From contig JAERSY010000055.1 in assembly GCA_016845245.1 (NCBI GenBank), positions 1 to 32,103 of the forward strand: DNA of 32,103 nt. The letters run 5' to 3'. Position 1 is the stretch's first letter, and the number at the start of each line of letters is the position of its first letter. The notes under the pieces were generated by a model. It was not told the DNA's origin and did no database searches. It saw only the letters and a program-made list of their open reading frames with translations. This DNA comes from Phycisphaerae bacterium. Lineage in GTDB: Bacteria > Planctomycetota > Phycisphaerae > Phycisphaerales > SM1A02. Below, piece by piece: positions 23,091 to 31,568 of this stretch. A program made the position numbers and the translations under genes.

Positions 23091-23591
23091 ATGCACCGAG
23101 TATCTGCCATGTTGGTTTTTTGCACAGCATCACTGTGTATTGCTGAAACCCACGTCGTGAATTGTGGCGGGATGTCATTTAGCCCAGAAACTATTACCGT
23201 TCAACCCGGAGACACCATTCGGTGGCAATACACAGGCGGTTTTCCGCACACTGCAACATCAGGTGCAAACTGTGCGTATGACGGCCTCTTCCATGGAACA
23301 GTTGCAAAGTTCAATCCGGTGTTTGAATGGGTTGTTCCAAATGACGTTCCTGATGTCATCCCCTATTACTGCATTCCTCATTGCAATGATGGCATGACCG
23401 GCACTGTTTATGTTGATGGAGCCGCCGAATGCAACAGCGACGTCAATGGTGACAGCAGTGTGAATGTATCTGACCTTCTTGCAGTCATTGATGCCTGGGG
23501 TCAAAGCGACCCTGATGCTGATGTGAATAGTGATGGCACAGTGAACGTCAGCGACTTGTTACAAATCGTTAGTGATTGGGGCGATTGTTAA
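23091..23591 (+). CDS. Exported cupredoxin with complete type 1 copper site and dockerin tail
   Basis: The protein has 166 residues. The signal peptide is about residues 1-18 (MHRVSAMLVFCTASLCIA). Residues 19-110 form a plastocyanin-like domain with all four expected ligands: His53 (FPHTATSG), then Cys94, His97 and Met102 in YYCIPHCNDGM. This matches the His-Cys-His-Met site of blue copper electron carriers. A dockerin pair follows (about 115-166, DVNGDSSVNVSDLLAVI and DVNSDGTVNVSDLLQIV), ending WGDC. It looks like a small surface-attached electron-transfer or copper-binding protein. It shares the cupredoxin domain with the two large beta-helix proteins, where the copper ligands are eroded. 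Its TAA overlaps the stop of the convergent hydrolase gene. Confidence 0.88.
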   Translation: MHRVSAMLVFCTASLCIAETHVVNCGGMSFSPETITVQPGDTIRWQYTGGFPHTATSGANCAYDGLFHGTVAKFNPVFEWVVPNDVPDVIPYYCIPHCNDGMTGTVYVDGAAECNSDVNGDSSVNVSDLLAVIDAWGQSDPDADVNSDGTVNVSDLLQIVSDWGDC

Positions 23592-24328
23592 CGACGAAGG
23601 GGTTGCCGTGGACGTGGCGGGGTCACTCCAGTTGAACGACCGAGTAGCGTCGCAATCTTAGGCGAAACTGCGTTTGCCCAAATGCTGTAACCCTTTTTAC
23701 TCAAATGCAAGCCATCAGGCATGACCTCTTTTGAAATCGTTCCATCATCTTCTAGAAAATGATGACCGATTGGATAAAACGTCACATCGTCATCATCTTC
23801 ATAGGTCCCTTGCAAGGCCTGATTCACTTGCAAAATTTCGCCTCGCATTTGATTAAACGATGCGCCTCTCGGGAAGATATCGAGCAAGAGTACATGAATT
23901 TGTGGCTCTTTCGCGCTTAGCTTTTTAACAACAGCAACAACGCCTTCATACACTTCTTCGGCCGTGTCTTGACGATACCCAAAGTTGTTTGTACCAATCA
24001 TGACGACTGCAACCTTTGGGTCGATGCCATCTAAGTTTCCGTTGTCTATTCTCCACAAAACGTGTTCAGTACGGTCACCACTGATTCCAAGATTCACAGG
24101 GCGAAATGAGACAAACGATTCATTCCACGCAGTTGAGCCCGCGCCTTCCCATCCCTGCGTAATTGAATCTCCAACAAAGACGACATCGACTTCACCCTGT
24201 TTTGATTGCACCTCTTCATTGATTGCGTTGTGGCGTTCTAAATGCCATCCATCACGAGAAGTTGGCACTACTGAGGACCCATCACCTAAAGGCGACAAAC
24301 AAAGTGTAAGCGTTAGAATTGTAAACAT
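23588..24328 (-). CDS. Exported SGNH/GDSL hydrolase
   Basis: About 246 residues from the ATG at 24326-24328. An upstream in-frame start at 24382 would overlap the divergent gene and precede the signal-like segment MFTILTLTLCLSP. The SGNH blocks are all present: GDSITQGW (Ser55), GISGDRT (block II Gly), GTNN (Asn114) and DGLHLS (Asp205, His208). The sequence resembles platelet-activating-factor acetylhydrolase-like esterases, which remove acyl or acetyl groups from lipids or glycans. The substrate cannot be read from the sequence. TATACT (complement of 24335-24340) ends 6 nt before the ATG with no Shine-Dalgarno. Stop codons of this gene and the convergent cupredoxin gene share the palindrome TTAA. 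Confidence 0.87.
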   Translation of the reverse strand: MFTILTLTLCLSPLGDGSSVVPTSRDGWHLERHNAINEEVQSKQGEVDVVFVGDSITQGWEGAGSTAWNESFVSFRPVNLGISGDRTEHVLWRIDNGNLDGIDPKVAVVMIGTNNFGYRQDTAEEVYEGVVAVVKKLSAKEPQIHVLLLDIFPRGASFNQMRGEILQVNQALQGTYEDDDDVTFYPIGHHFLEDDGTISKEVMPDGLHLSKKGYSIWANAVSPKIATLLGRSTGVTPPRPRQPLRR

Positions 24329-24359
24329 CACACGAGTATACACATTTCTAGAGTAGGAT
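24329..24359. promoter_or_regulatory. 31-bp divergent promoter region
   Basis: The whole gap between two divergent start codons is 31 bp. On the minus strand TATACT ends 6 nt before the hydrolase ATG. On the plus strand TAGAGT (24349-24354) ends 5 nt before the methyltransferase ATG. There is no room for leaders or for -35 boxes outside the opposite gene. Confidence 0.4.
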
Positions 24360-25028
24360 ATGGAAATGTCAAGTCGAACCAATCAATTGAGCGATGCCAT
24401 GTCATCATGGATTCATGAACACTCACTTCGAACATCCCCCGCTTCAGCCAAGTTGTTTGAAGACACAGCAACGCTCGAAGATGGGCTAATGATTACTTCG
24501 CCTGAACAATTGCAGTTTCTTGCATTTCTTGCAACGACGCTGAATGCTCAAAAAACAATTGAAGTTGGCGTTTTTACAGGAGCGAGCGCGCTTGCTGTTG
24601 CAGAAGTATTGCCTGACAACGGAACGGTCGTTGCATGCGACTTGACTGATGCTTATCTGCCAATAGCTTCTAAAGCATGGGAATACGCTGGCGTTGCATC
24701 AAAGATCGATATGCGAGTTGGACCTGCGCTTGAAACGCTTCAACAACTTATTGACGATGGCGGCAGCGAGTCGTATGACATGATGTACATCGATGCAGAC
24801 AAAGTGAACAGCCACAATTATTTTGAGCTTGGACTGCAACTCATGCGGCAAGGTGGAATCGTCGCAATTGACAACATGTTCTATGGGGGGCAGGTTGCAG
24901 ACCTTGATTTTGATGATGAAAACACGGTTGCGACGCGGATGCTCACGGACGCCCTTCATCGAGATGTACGCGTTGATTTCACGCTCATCCCCATTGGAGA
25001 TGGGCTCGCATTGATGCGAAAACGCTGA
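24360..25028 (+). CDS. Class I SAM-dependent O-methyltransferase
   Basis: The protein has 222 residues, standard for the bacterial caffeoyl-CoA/catechol O-methyltransferase-like family (Methyltransf_3). The SAM motif I is IEVGVFTGASALAVA (67-81), with CDL after the next strand (Asp94). The divalent-metal-binding motif is YIDADK (Asp145), joined by Asp171 and Asn172 in GIVAIDNMFYGG. The protein would methylate a hydroxyl group of a small, probably aromatic, acceptor, which the sequence does not identify. There is no signal peptide, so it acts in the cytoplasm. It is divergent from the hydrolase with only 31 bp between. A second ATG at 24366 would shorten it by two residues. Confidence 0.88.
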   Translation: MEMSSRTNQLSDAMSSWIHEHSLRTSPASAKLFEDTATLEDGLMITSPEQLQFLAFLATTLNAQKTIEVGVFTGASALAVAEVLPDNGTVVACDLTDAYLPIASKAWEYAGVASKIDMRVGPALETLQQLIDDGGSESYDMMYIDADKVNSHNYFELGLQLMRQGGIVAIDNMFYGGQVADLDFDDENTVATRMLTDALHRDVRVDFTLIPIGDGLALMRKR

Positions 25029-25116
25029 TTTTCCCAAGAAAAAAGAAAAACCGCAGTCATTTTAGAAAGTGCGAAAATGCCCTGTATGGTGAGGCAAGAA
25101 ATTGAAAGGACCTCCC

Positions 25117-26367
25117 ATGCATTTACATACCTTCATCGCTGCCGCATCCACTGCATTCACGTCTTCACTTCTCGCAGAAACCTTTTACGTATCACAAAAG
25201 GGACCTGCTGACTTTACATCCATTCAAGATGCAGTTGATGCTGCATCAAATGGCGACACCATCCTTGTACATCCGGGCACATACACAAGCGTTGACGAAA
25301 CTGAAGTGCTCACTACACGCGGAAAAGAACTCACAATTGAATCCATACAAGGTGCAGCAAACACGTTCATTAGTGGTGAACAAGTTAGACGTTGCATCAC
25401 AGTTGATTCCAGTGAAGATTTTAAAACTGTCATTAAAGGGTTCACAATTGTCAATGGAGTCGGTCAGCAACTTGCTGATTGGGAACCCACAACTGGCGGA
25501 GGCATTTTAGTAGGCAATGGTTCATCTCCAACATTCAAAGATTGCGTGATTCAATCGTGCATCGCACCAACGGTGTCCAACAAATGGACAAATGCTGGCG
25601 GTCATGGTGGTGGAATTGCATGTTTAGACAAAAGCAATCCCACGTTTGTCAATTGCACAGTCACATTCTGTTTGGCTGAATCAACAGAAAACCATGAGGG
25701 CAAGGGCGGCGGAGTCTATCTGTTTAACAACAGCGGCCCAGCGTTTATTGAATGCACAATCGCTCAGAATGGGGCAGCTACGGGGGGCGGCGTCGCATGC
25801 ATTGGTTCTGAATCGAACCAAAATTTAGCAACATTTGAGCGATGCGTTCTTCGAGAAAATGTTGCACTAGACGTGAACGGCTCCATGGGTGGCGGCGGAA
25901 TGTACTGTTGGAAACGCTCAGTACTTTCGATTACAGAATGCACATTCTGGATGAACGAAGCGAACACAGGTGGTGGCATTCGATGTTTTAGAAAAGGCGC
26001 AGACCCCGTCATTACATCGTCAACGTTTGAAATGAATGTTGCAACAAGCGAAGCAGATGGCGGCGGCGGTTTTAAGGGCGAACCGTATTCAGGTTTTGGC
26101 GCTCGACCTTCAATTGGCGACACGACATTTTGCGGAAACGAATCAGACAACATCAATGGCTACTACATCGATTTAGGCGACATCCAAGAAACGGAATTCT
26201 GTTGTGATGCCGATATAAATGGTGATGGTCTCGTTGGCGTTGATGAAATACTTGTAATCATCGCACACTGGGGCACATCGGATGTAAATGCAGATGTCAC
26301 CAATGACGGCACAGTGTCGGCGGATGACATTTTGTTTGTGCTAAGCAATTGGGGAGCTTGCCCGTAA
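25117..26367 (+). CDS. Exported beta-helix protein with C-terminal dockerin
   Basis: The start is the ATG at 25117, preceded by AAAGGA. The frame could begin at a TTG at 25102, but that would include the ribosome site. About 416 residues: a signal peptide ending SSLLA, then FYVSQKGPADFTSIQDAVDAA and GDTILVHPGTY, the standard opening of the beta-helix family. Glycine-rich coils with NCTVTFC, ECTIAQN and CVLRENVA continue to about 345. The dockerin pair at the C-terminus has the variant forms DINGDGLVGVDEILVII and DVTNDGTVSADDILFVL, ending WGACP. It is related to the three beta-helix proteins of the 6145-12773 operon but lies apart from them. No lyase active site is identified. Confidence 0.86.
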   Translation: MHLHTFIAAASTAFTSSLLAETFYVSQKGPADFTSIQDAVDAASNGDTILVHPGTYTSVDETEVLTTRGKELTIESIQGAANTFISGEQVRRCITVDSSEDFKTVIKGFTIVNGVGQQLADWEPTTGGGILVGNGSSPTFKDCVIQSCIAPTVSNKWTNAGGHGGGIACLDKSNPTFVNCTVTFCLAESTENHEGKGGGVYLFNNSGPAFIECTIAQNGAATGGGVACIGSESNQNLATFERCVLRENVALDVNGSMGGGGMYCWKRSVLSITECTFWMNEANTGGGIRCFRKGADPVITSSTFEMNVATSEADGGGGFKGEPYSGFGARPSIGDTTFCGNESDNINGYYIDLGDIQETEFCCDADINGDGLVGVDEILVIIAHWGTSDVNADVTNDGTVSADDILFVLSNWGACP

Positions 26368-26384
26368 TGTGTTAACATGATGTC

Positions 26385-27740
26385 ATGCGATGGATTGTCC
26401 TTGTCGTTTCTTTTTTCGTTGCTTTTGTAAGCGCTGCACAAGATGTGATTAACTATGAAGAAATTGAAGCGACAAATTTTCATGAACATCTTGCAAGCGG
26501 TAAAGCAACCACGCAATCGATTGCGACATACATCGAACAAGGAAGCGATGTCAATGAACTCATTGATATGGATTGCATCGGTCTCGGCTTTCAAAGCCAA
26601 GCACGATGGAGACAGCGCATGGAAAAGGAAGGATATGGGCTTGTCTCTCCCCTCATGCTTGCTTCAAAACGTTACGACACCGATGTCATTGAACTGCTAC
26701 TTAAACATGGCGCGAATCCAAACAAGAAAGGGTTCAGAGATTACAGCCCACTTAACATCGCCGCAGCCAGAAACAAGAATCCAGATGTTGTGCAAACGCT
26801 GCTTAATCATGGTGCAAATATTGAGATAAAAGATCAATATGGAGACACGCCTCTCATCAGGGCAACAAAATACAACACGGAAGTTGAAGTTGCGCGAACG
26901 CTTATCCATGCAGGCGCAAACATTCATGCTAAAGATAGCCGCGGGCTCACCCCACTCATGCGATGTTGTTACAAGTATGACGACTTCGAAATTATTGAAC
27001 AATTAATCGATGCTGGTGCCAATGTCAACGCGACGAGTGACCAGGGCTACACACCGCTCTACCTCGCACTTAAGGTGAGTTCTTTTGATGTTATCGATCT
27101 ACTTATTCAACATGGGGCGCAACTGAAAAGTCATGACGATGGTAAACACTCTGAACTCACGTACGCCCTTGAATCCAAAAGAGAAATCGAATCAATTCAA
27201 CTCTTGCTTGAACATGGGGCAAAGTCAACGCATCCTGCCACTTCATTACTCTCGCCACTTCACTATGCAGCGAGGAACTATGATGACATTGCGCTCGTTC
27301 ATTTGCTGTTAAAACATGGCGCAAAAGTAGATCAAAAGAATCGTTATGGCACAACGCCGTTGTACTACGCATTGAGTTACCACGCATCTCCTGAATTGTT
27401 GGACGCATACATTGATGCGGGTGCTAACATCTTTGCAAAGAACAACAAGGGAAACAATCTATTGTTTGCTGCTGCAAGGTCTGATTCCCCAGACACTGTC
27501 AAACGATTACTTGAGTTAGGCGTAGATCCACTTGCAAAAAATAGTGGCGAATATACGCCACTGATGTTTGCGACAAGATATGGCAAAAGCCCCGAGATTA
27601 TTGGACTGTTACTGACTGCTGGAGTCAATCCGAAACACAAAAACAAATACGGAAGAACTGCCCTCGACTATGCAGACAAGAATAAGAGGTTCAATGGCAC
27701 AGACGAATATTGGCGACTCTACTATGCAACAACTGAATAA
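26385..27740 (+). CDS. Exported ankyrin-repeat protein
   Basis: The protein has 451 residues with a signal peptide (MRWIVLVVSFFVAFVSA). From about residue 85 to 435 there are nine or ten ankyrin repeats (for example TPLMRCCYKYDDFEIIEQLI, HGANIEIKDQYGDTPL, AGANVNATSDQGYTPL, KNKYGRTALDYA). Ankyrin repeats bind other proteins, and an exported ankyrin protein would act in the periplasm or outside. The gene overlaps the Tat-exported amidase by 17 bp, so the two are probably made together, and the ankyrin protein may bind or inhibit the amidase. TAACAT (26373-26378) ends 6 nt before the ATG without a Shine-Dalgarno, which suggests a leaderless transcript. Confidence 0.88.
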   Translation: MRWIVLVVSFFVAFVSAAQDVINYEEIEATNFHEHLASGKATTQSIATYIEQGSDVNELIDMDCIGLGFQSQARWRQRMEKEGYGLVSPLMLASKRYDTDVIELLLKHGANPNKKGFRDYSPLNIAAARNKNPDVVQTLLNHGANIEIKDQYGDTPLIRATKYNTEVEVARTLIHAGANIHAKDSRGLTPLMRCCYKYDDFEIIEQLIDAGANVNATSDQGYTPLYLALKVSSFDVIDLLIQHGAQLKSHDDGKHSELTYALESKREIESIQLLLEHGAKSTHPATSLLSPLHYAARNYDDIALVHLLLKHGAKVDQKNRYGTTPLYYALSYHASPELLDAYIDAGANIFAKNNKGNNLLFAAARSDSPDTVKRLLELGVDPLAKNSGEYTPLMFATRYGKSPEIIGLLLTAGVNPKHKNKYGRTALDYADKNKRFNGTDEYWRLYYATTE

Positions 27741-29427
27741 CCAAACTTCACGAAGAAAGTTCGTTGCACACTCAGCATTTCTCGCAGCCCTTGGCGCATC
27801 AACTGCTTTTGGTCAAGATGAAGAAGCGCCATCTGCTGCAATAAAACATGCGGGTGATTTAGCAGGCATCACGTTTACTGATGAAGAACAATCGCAAATA
27901 CTACGCACGATTCAAGAACAGAAAGATATGTTTGCAGCACGAGCTGCTCTTGGCTCACTTCCAAATGCGCTCTCACCTGCAACGGTTTTTAACCCTGTTC
28001 TTCCAAGCAACCCAGCTTTAAGTCTCACAACAATCAATCACAACGATGTTCTACCGTCCGCTGGCCCCTGCCCAACAGATGACATCGAACTTTCCTTTGC
28101 GCCTGTCTGGAAACTTTCGCAATGGCTTCGCAACAGAGAAGTCACGAGTGAACACCTCACTCGCTTATCATTACGTCGGCTCAAACATTACAACAAACAA
28201 TTGAATTGTGTTGTGACATTCATGGACAATCATGCACTTGGCCAAGCACGAAAAGCTGATAAGGAACTTGACGCCGGTCAATGGCGCGGACCACTACATG
28301 GTGTGCCTTGGGGTGCAAAGGACATCATTGACACCTCAGGAGAAAAGACGACGTATGGCGCAGCACCCTTCAAGGATAGAGTTGCTGAAAATGATGCGGT
28401 TGTCGTTAAGCGACTGAATGATGCGGGCGCGGTCCTCGTCGCAAAACTTTCAGTTGGCGCGCTTGCGATGGGTGATGTGTGGTTTGGCGGCACATGTAAA
28501 AATCCATTTGACATAGAAGAAGGTTCTAGTGGTTCAAGTGCAGGAAGCGCGAGTGCAACTGCAGCTGGCCTTGTCCCCTTTACGCTTGGTTCAGAAACAT
28601 ATGGCTCCATTGTTTCACCATGCATGTTTTGCGGTACGGCTGGATTAAGACCAACCTTTGGTCGAGTTGCGAGAACCGGCGTTATGGCGTTGTGTTGGTC
28701 ACTTGATAAAATCGGTCCAATCTGCAGAACAGTCCTTGATACAGCAATCGTACTTCGAGCAATCAATGGTGGCGATATCGGCGACCCTTCAAGCATCACA
28801 CTCCCCTTCCATTACGACGCGAACCAATCCGCAGAGGGATTTCGCCTTGGATACGACCCTAAAGAAGTCATGACGGCTGATGAGTTTGGTGTACGCGAAA
28901 ACTACTTTGAGAAGATTCACCCTGATGTGTTAAGCGCCGCTGAATCTGCAGGCATGACGCTTGTCAGAGTTGATAAGCCTGACATTGACAACACACCGCT
29001 TCTCATCCCCTTACTCGCTGAGTCTGCTGCAGCATTTGAAGAGTTAACTCGTTCTGGCAGGGACGATGAACTCGTCAATCAGGAAGACAGTGCGTGGCCA
29101 AACACATTCCGTCAAAGCTGGCTCATCCCTGCTGTTGAACATATTCAAGCAAGCAGATACCGCAGAGAGGCGATGGAGAAAATGAATGTTTGGATGAATG
29201 GCTCTTTCGATGGTTTCTTAACACCGGGGTATAGCAACTTGCTACTCATTGCAAACAACACAGGTCAACCCGCGACGGTATTTAGAACCGGCATGGTAAA
29301 AAATAAGCCCGTCGCTTCAACCATCATTGGTCGCCTATTCGAAGAAGAGACAATTATTCGCATGAGCATGGCGATCGAATCTGAATTGGGTGTTTACAAC
29401 GTCAGACCGACGATTTCATCCACATAA
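27724..29427 (+). CDS. Amidase-signature hydrolase with Tat-type signal
   Basis: The start is the ATG at 27724, inside the end of the ankyrin gene (567 residues). The more upstream start at 27670 would add 18 residues unlike a signal. The N-terminus has a twin arginine, TSRRKFVAHSAFLAALGAS, so the folded protein probably leaves by the Tat route. Amidase-signature landmarks are Lys199 (WGAKDI), the serine-rich loop 268-275 (SSGSSAGS) and the nucleophile Ser295 in GSETYGSIVSP. These form the Ser-Ser-Lys triad of the family, which hydrolyses amides. The loop GSETYGS carries Tyr where most members have Gly. The substrate is unknown. Its overlap with the ankyrin gene suggests a functional pair. 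Confidence 0.88.
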   Translation: MQQLNNQTSRRKFVAHSAFLAALGASTAFGQDEEAPSAAIKHAGDLAGITFTDEEQSQILRTIQEQKDMFAARAALGSLPNALSPATVFNPVLPSNPALSLTTINHNDVLPSAGPCPTDDIELSFAPVWKLSQWLRNREVTSEHLTRLSLRRLKHYNKQLNCVVTFMDNHALGQARKADKELDAGQWRGPLHGVPWGAKDIIDTSGEKTTYGAAPFKDRVAENDAVVVKRLNDAGAVLVAKLSVGALAMGDVWFGGTCKNPFDIEEGSSGSSAGSASATAAGLVPFTLGSETYGSIVSPCMFCGTAGLRPTFGRVARTGVMALCWSLDKIGPICRTVLDTAIVLRAINGGDIGDPSSITLPFHYDANQSAEGFRLGYDPKEVMTADEFGVRENYFEKIHPDVLSAAESAGMTLVRVDKPDIDNTPLLIPLLAESAAAFEELTRSGRDDELVNQEDSAWPNTFRQSWLIPAVEHIQASRYRREAMEKMNVWMNGSFDGFLTPGYSNLLLIANNTGQPATVFRTGMVKNKPVASTIIGRLFEEETIIRMSMAIESELGVYNVRPTISST

Positions 29428-29440
29428 TCACTGATTTTTA

Positions 29441-29470
29441 TTCGCATACCACCTGTTGTTTGCATACACT
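29441..29470 (+). promoter_or_regulatory. Candidate promoter of the trypsin-like protease gene
   Basis: TACACT at 29465-29470 ends exactly 6 nt before the ATG at 29477. TTCGCA (29441-29446), 18 bp upstream, is a weak -35 match. No Shine-Dalgarno lies between, so a leaderless start is likely. Confidence 0.4.
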
Positions 29471-29476
29471 GATTGA

Positions 29477-31561
29477 ATGCAGACATTGATTCAATTGACG
29501 GTTTTTTACGTTGTTTCGTGCACTTTTACTTTTGGACAACTTACGCTTAACGAGATTAAGCATGTTCCATTAGGTGTTCAACTTGACAACTCAACCAAAT
29601 CTTCGTTTAAACGAACCACACATGAGATTGTCACCGTTGACAACGCCTCATCGTTTCAATTAGATTTTCGTGGCACAAAACTCGTGCACGGCGCACACAT
29701 ACGCATGACATCACTCCAAGATGGCGCAGTACAACACCTCAACAAACATACGCTTGCACAATGGCAAATGAAAAGCGCATGGTTTAATGGGGACACGGTC
29801 ATCGTTGAACTCATCGAGCAAGGACAAGAAACACATTCAAAATTAAACCTCCATCAAGCAATCACTGTTGAACAACTTGGTGTTGACCAATCAATCTGTG
29901 GCGGTGTCGACGACCGAGAACTGAGTTATGAAGCGAGGACAGCTAGAGGGATGCCAATCGGTTGCACAGCATGGATTATTGATGACACAAACCGAACCTT
30001 CTTATCAGCTGGTCACTGTTCAAATGGTGATGGCAGTGCACTCGGCATCATGCAATTCAATGTACCACTCAGCGATGCGAACGGAAACTACCAACACCCC
30101 GGCCCTGAAGACCAATACCCAGTTGACCCTGAATCAATTCAATTTACGCCTGACACCTACATCGGCAATGATTGGGCGTACTTCGGTTGTTTTCCGAACT
30201 CTGAAACGGGCTTAACTCCCTATGAAGCTCAACAATCATACTTCGAACTTGCAGACGAAGCCCCAATTGTTAAAGGGCAACAAATCAGAATTACGGGGCA
30301 TGGCACGACGTCATCACCCGTGAGCAATACGTGGAACGGCGTCCAAAAGACGCACATCGGTCCATTTGTTTTTAGTGAGGGCACAACGGTCGCGTACCAA
30401 ACAGACACAACTGGTGGAAACAGTGGTTCAGCAGTCCTTGACGAATCAACTGGCCTTGCGATTGGTATTCATACGAATGGCGGCTGCGAAGGCGCAAGCA
30501 ATCAGAATCATGGATGCGCTATACATAACCAGGGCTTACAATATGCACTTGCAAATCCTCAAGGCGTTTGCATACCAAACATTCTGCATTTTGAATTCCT
30601 CACACCTTTACCTGAATCTGTGTACCCAAACCAATCCTTTGAGATCGAGTTTTATGTACAAGACGGAAGCCAATCACCTGAAGAAGATTCAGTGATGCTT
30701 CACATCAACATCAATGGTTCGCAACAAGATATCCAAGCAACCGATCTCGGCGACCAACACTACAAGGTGACAATGCCCGCTTTTGATTGTGGTGATGATG
30801 TGAGTTATTGGTTCAGTGCGATTGGAAACGAAGGCGATGGCGCGTATTCTCCATACAACTACGAAGCAGCGCCATACAGACTTGCCATCGGAGAAATCAT
30901 TAAAGTTTCTTACATCGATGAATCATTCGATGACGGACTCCCCTCAGGGTGGGCTGTTGATGGATTGTGGCACGCGAGTTCATCGTGTACTCCAAATGGA
31001 GATTGTGGCGAAGCACCATTTATCTACTTTGGTTTAGACAGCGAATGCACGTATGACAATGGCGCTGCCGTCGAAGGTTCACTCACCACACCCACCTTTA
31101 CGTTTGACGAGTCAGTCTTTGAAGTTGAAGTTTCGTTCTGTTACGGGCTACTCACAGAAAGTTCAAGTGCGTATGACATCGCGACATTCTCAGCCAATGG
31201 CGTACCAGTTGATGAACTCAGTGACAGCGATGACTGGAATGAATATTCATTCACGACAGCGCCAAACGCAGATGGAACACTCACGCTATCTTGGGACTTT
31301 GATTCGGGTGACGATGTCTACAATGATTTTAGAGGGTTCCACGTCGACAATGTTCGTTTAACAACGGTCACTGTTGTCTGCGATGATTCAATCGATTGCC
31401 CAACTGACATCAATGGTGATGAAATGACAAACGTCAGTGATTTACTGCTTGTCATTGATGGTTGGGGGCAAGCCGGAATCCCTGCAGATGTTAATCAGGA
31501 CGGAATCGTCAACGTCTCCGACGTCTTACTCGTTGTGAGTCAATGGGGCGCGTGTGAGTAA
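29477..31561 (+). CDS. Exported trypsin-like serine protease with C-terminal dockerin
   Basis: The protein has 694 residues, with a signal peptide of about 20 residues (MQTLIQLTVFYVVSCTFTFG). The protease domain spans about residues 135-365. The catalytic triad is His180 (SAGHC), Asp232 (GNDWAYF) and Ser316 (TGGNSGSAV), a chymotrypsin-like (S1) arrangement. Residues about 130-145 (ICGGVDDRE) may mark the junction with a propeptide. Beta-sandwich regions follow at about 375-475 and 480-635, the second resembling MAM/jelly-roll modules (IDESFDDGLPSGWAVDG, GFHVDNVRLTT). The C-terminal dockerin pair (DINGDEMTNVSDLLLVI, DVNQDGIVNVSDVLLVV) ends WGACE. It is likely a secreted or surface protease. 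Its stop lies 7 bp from the convergent sialidase-like gene. Confidence 0.88.
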   Translation: MQTLIQLTVFYVVSCTFTFGQLTLNEIKHVPLGVQLDNSTKSSFKRTTHEIVTVDNASSFQLDFRGTKLVHGAHIRMTSLQDGAVQHLNKHTLAQWQMKSAWFNGDTVIVELIEQGQETHSKLNLHQAITVEQLGVDQSICGGVDDRELSYEARTARGMPIGCTAWIIDDTNRTFLSAGHCSNGDGSALGIMQFNVPLSDANGNYQHPGPEDQYPVDPESIQFTPDTYIGNDWAYFGCFPNSETGLTPYEAQQSYFELADEAPIVKGQQIRITGHGTTSSPVSNTWNGVQKTHIGPFVFSEGTTVAYQTDTTGGNSGSAVLDESTGLAIGIHTNGGCEGASNQNHGCAIHNQGLQYALANPQGVCIPNILHFEFLTPLPESVYPNQSFEIEFYVQDGSQSPEEDSVMLHININGSQQDIQATDLGDQHYKVTMPAFDCGDDVSYWFSAIGNEGDGAYSPYNYEAAPYRLAIGEIIKVSYIDESFDDGLPSGWAVDGLWHASSSCTPNGDCGEAPFIYFGLDSECTYDNGAAVEGSLTTPTFTFDESVFEVEVSFCYGLLTESSSAYDIATFSANGVPVDELSDSDDWNEYSFTTAPNADGTLTLSWDFDSGDDVYNDFRGFHVDNVRLTTVTVVCDDSIDCPTDINGDEMTNVSDLLLVIDGWGQAGIPADVNQDGIVNVSDVLLVVSQWGACE

Positions 31562-31568
31562 CACTTAC

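Noticed and set aside
25029-25116. Possible terminator and promoter between the methyltransferase and beta-helix genes
   Set aside because: No convincing hairpin is visible, and the only -10-like TATGGT has no good -35; not listed as a feature.
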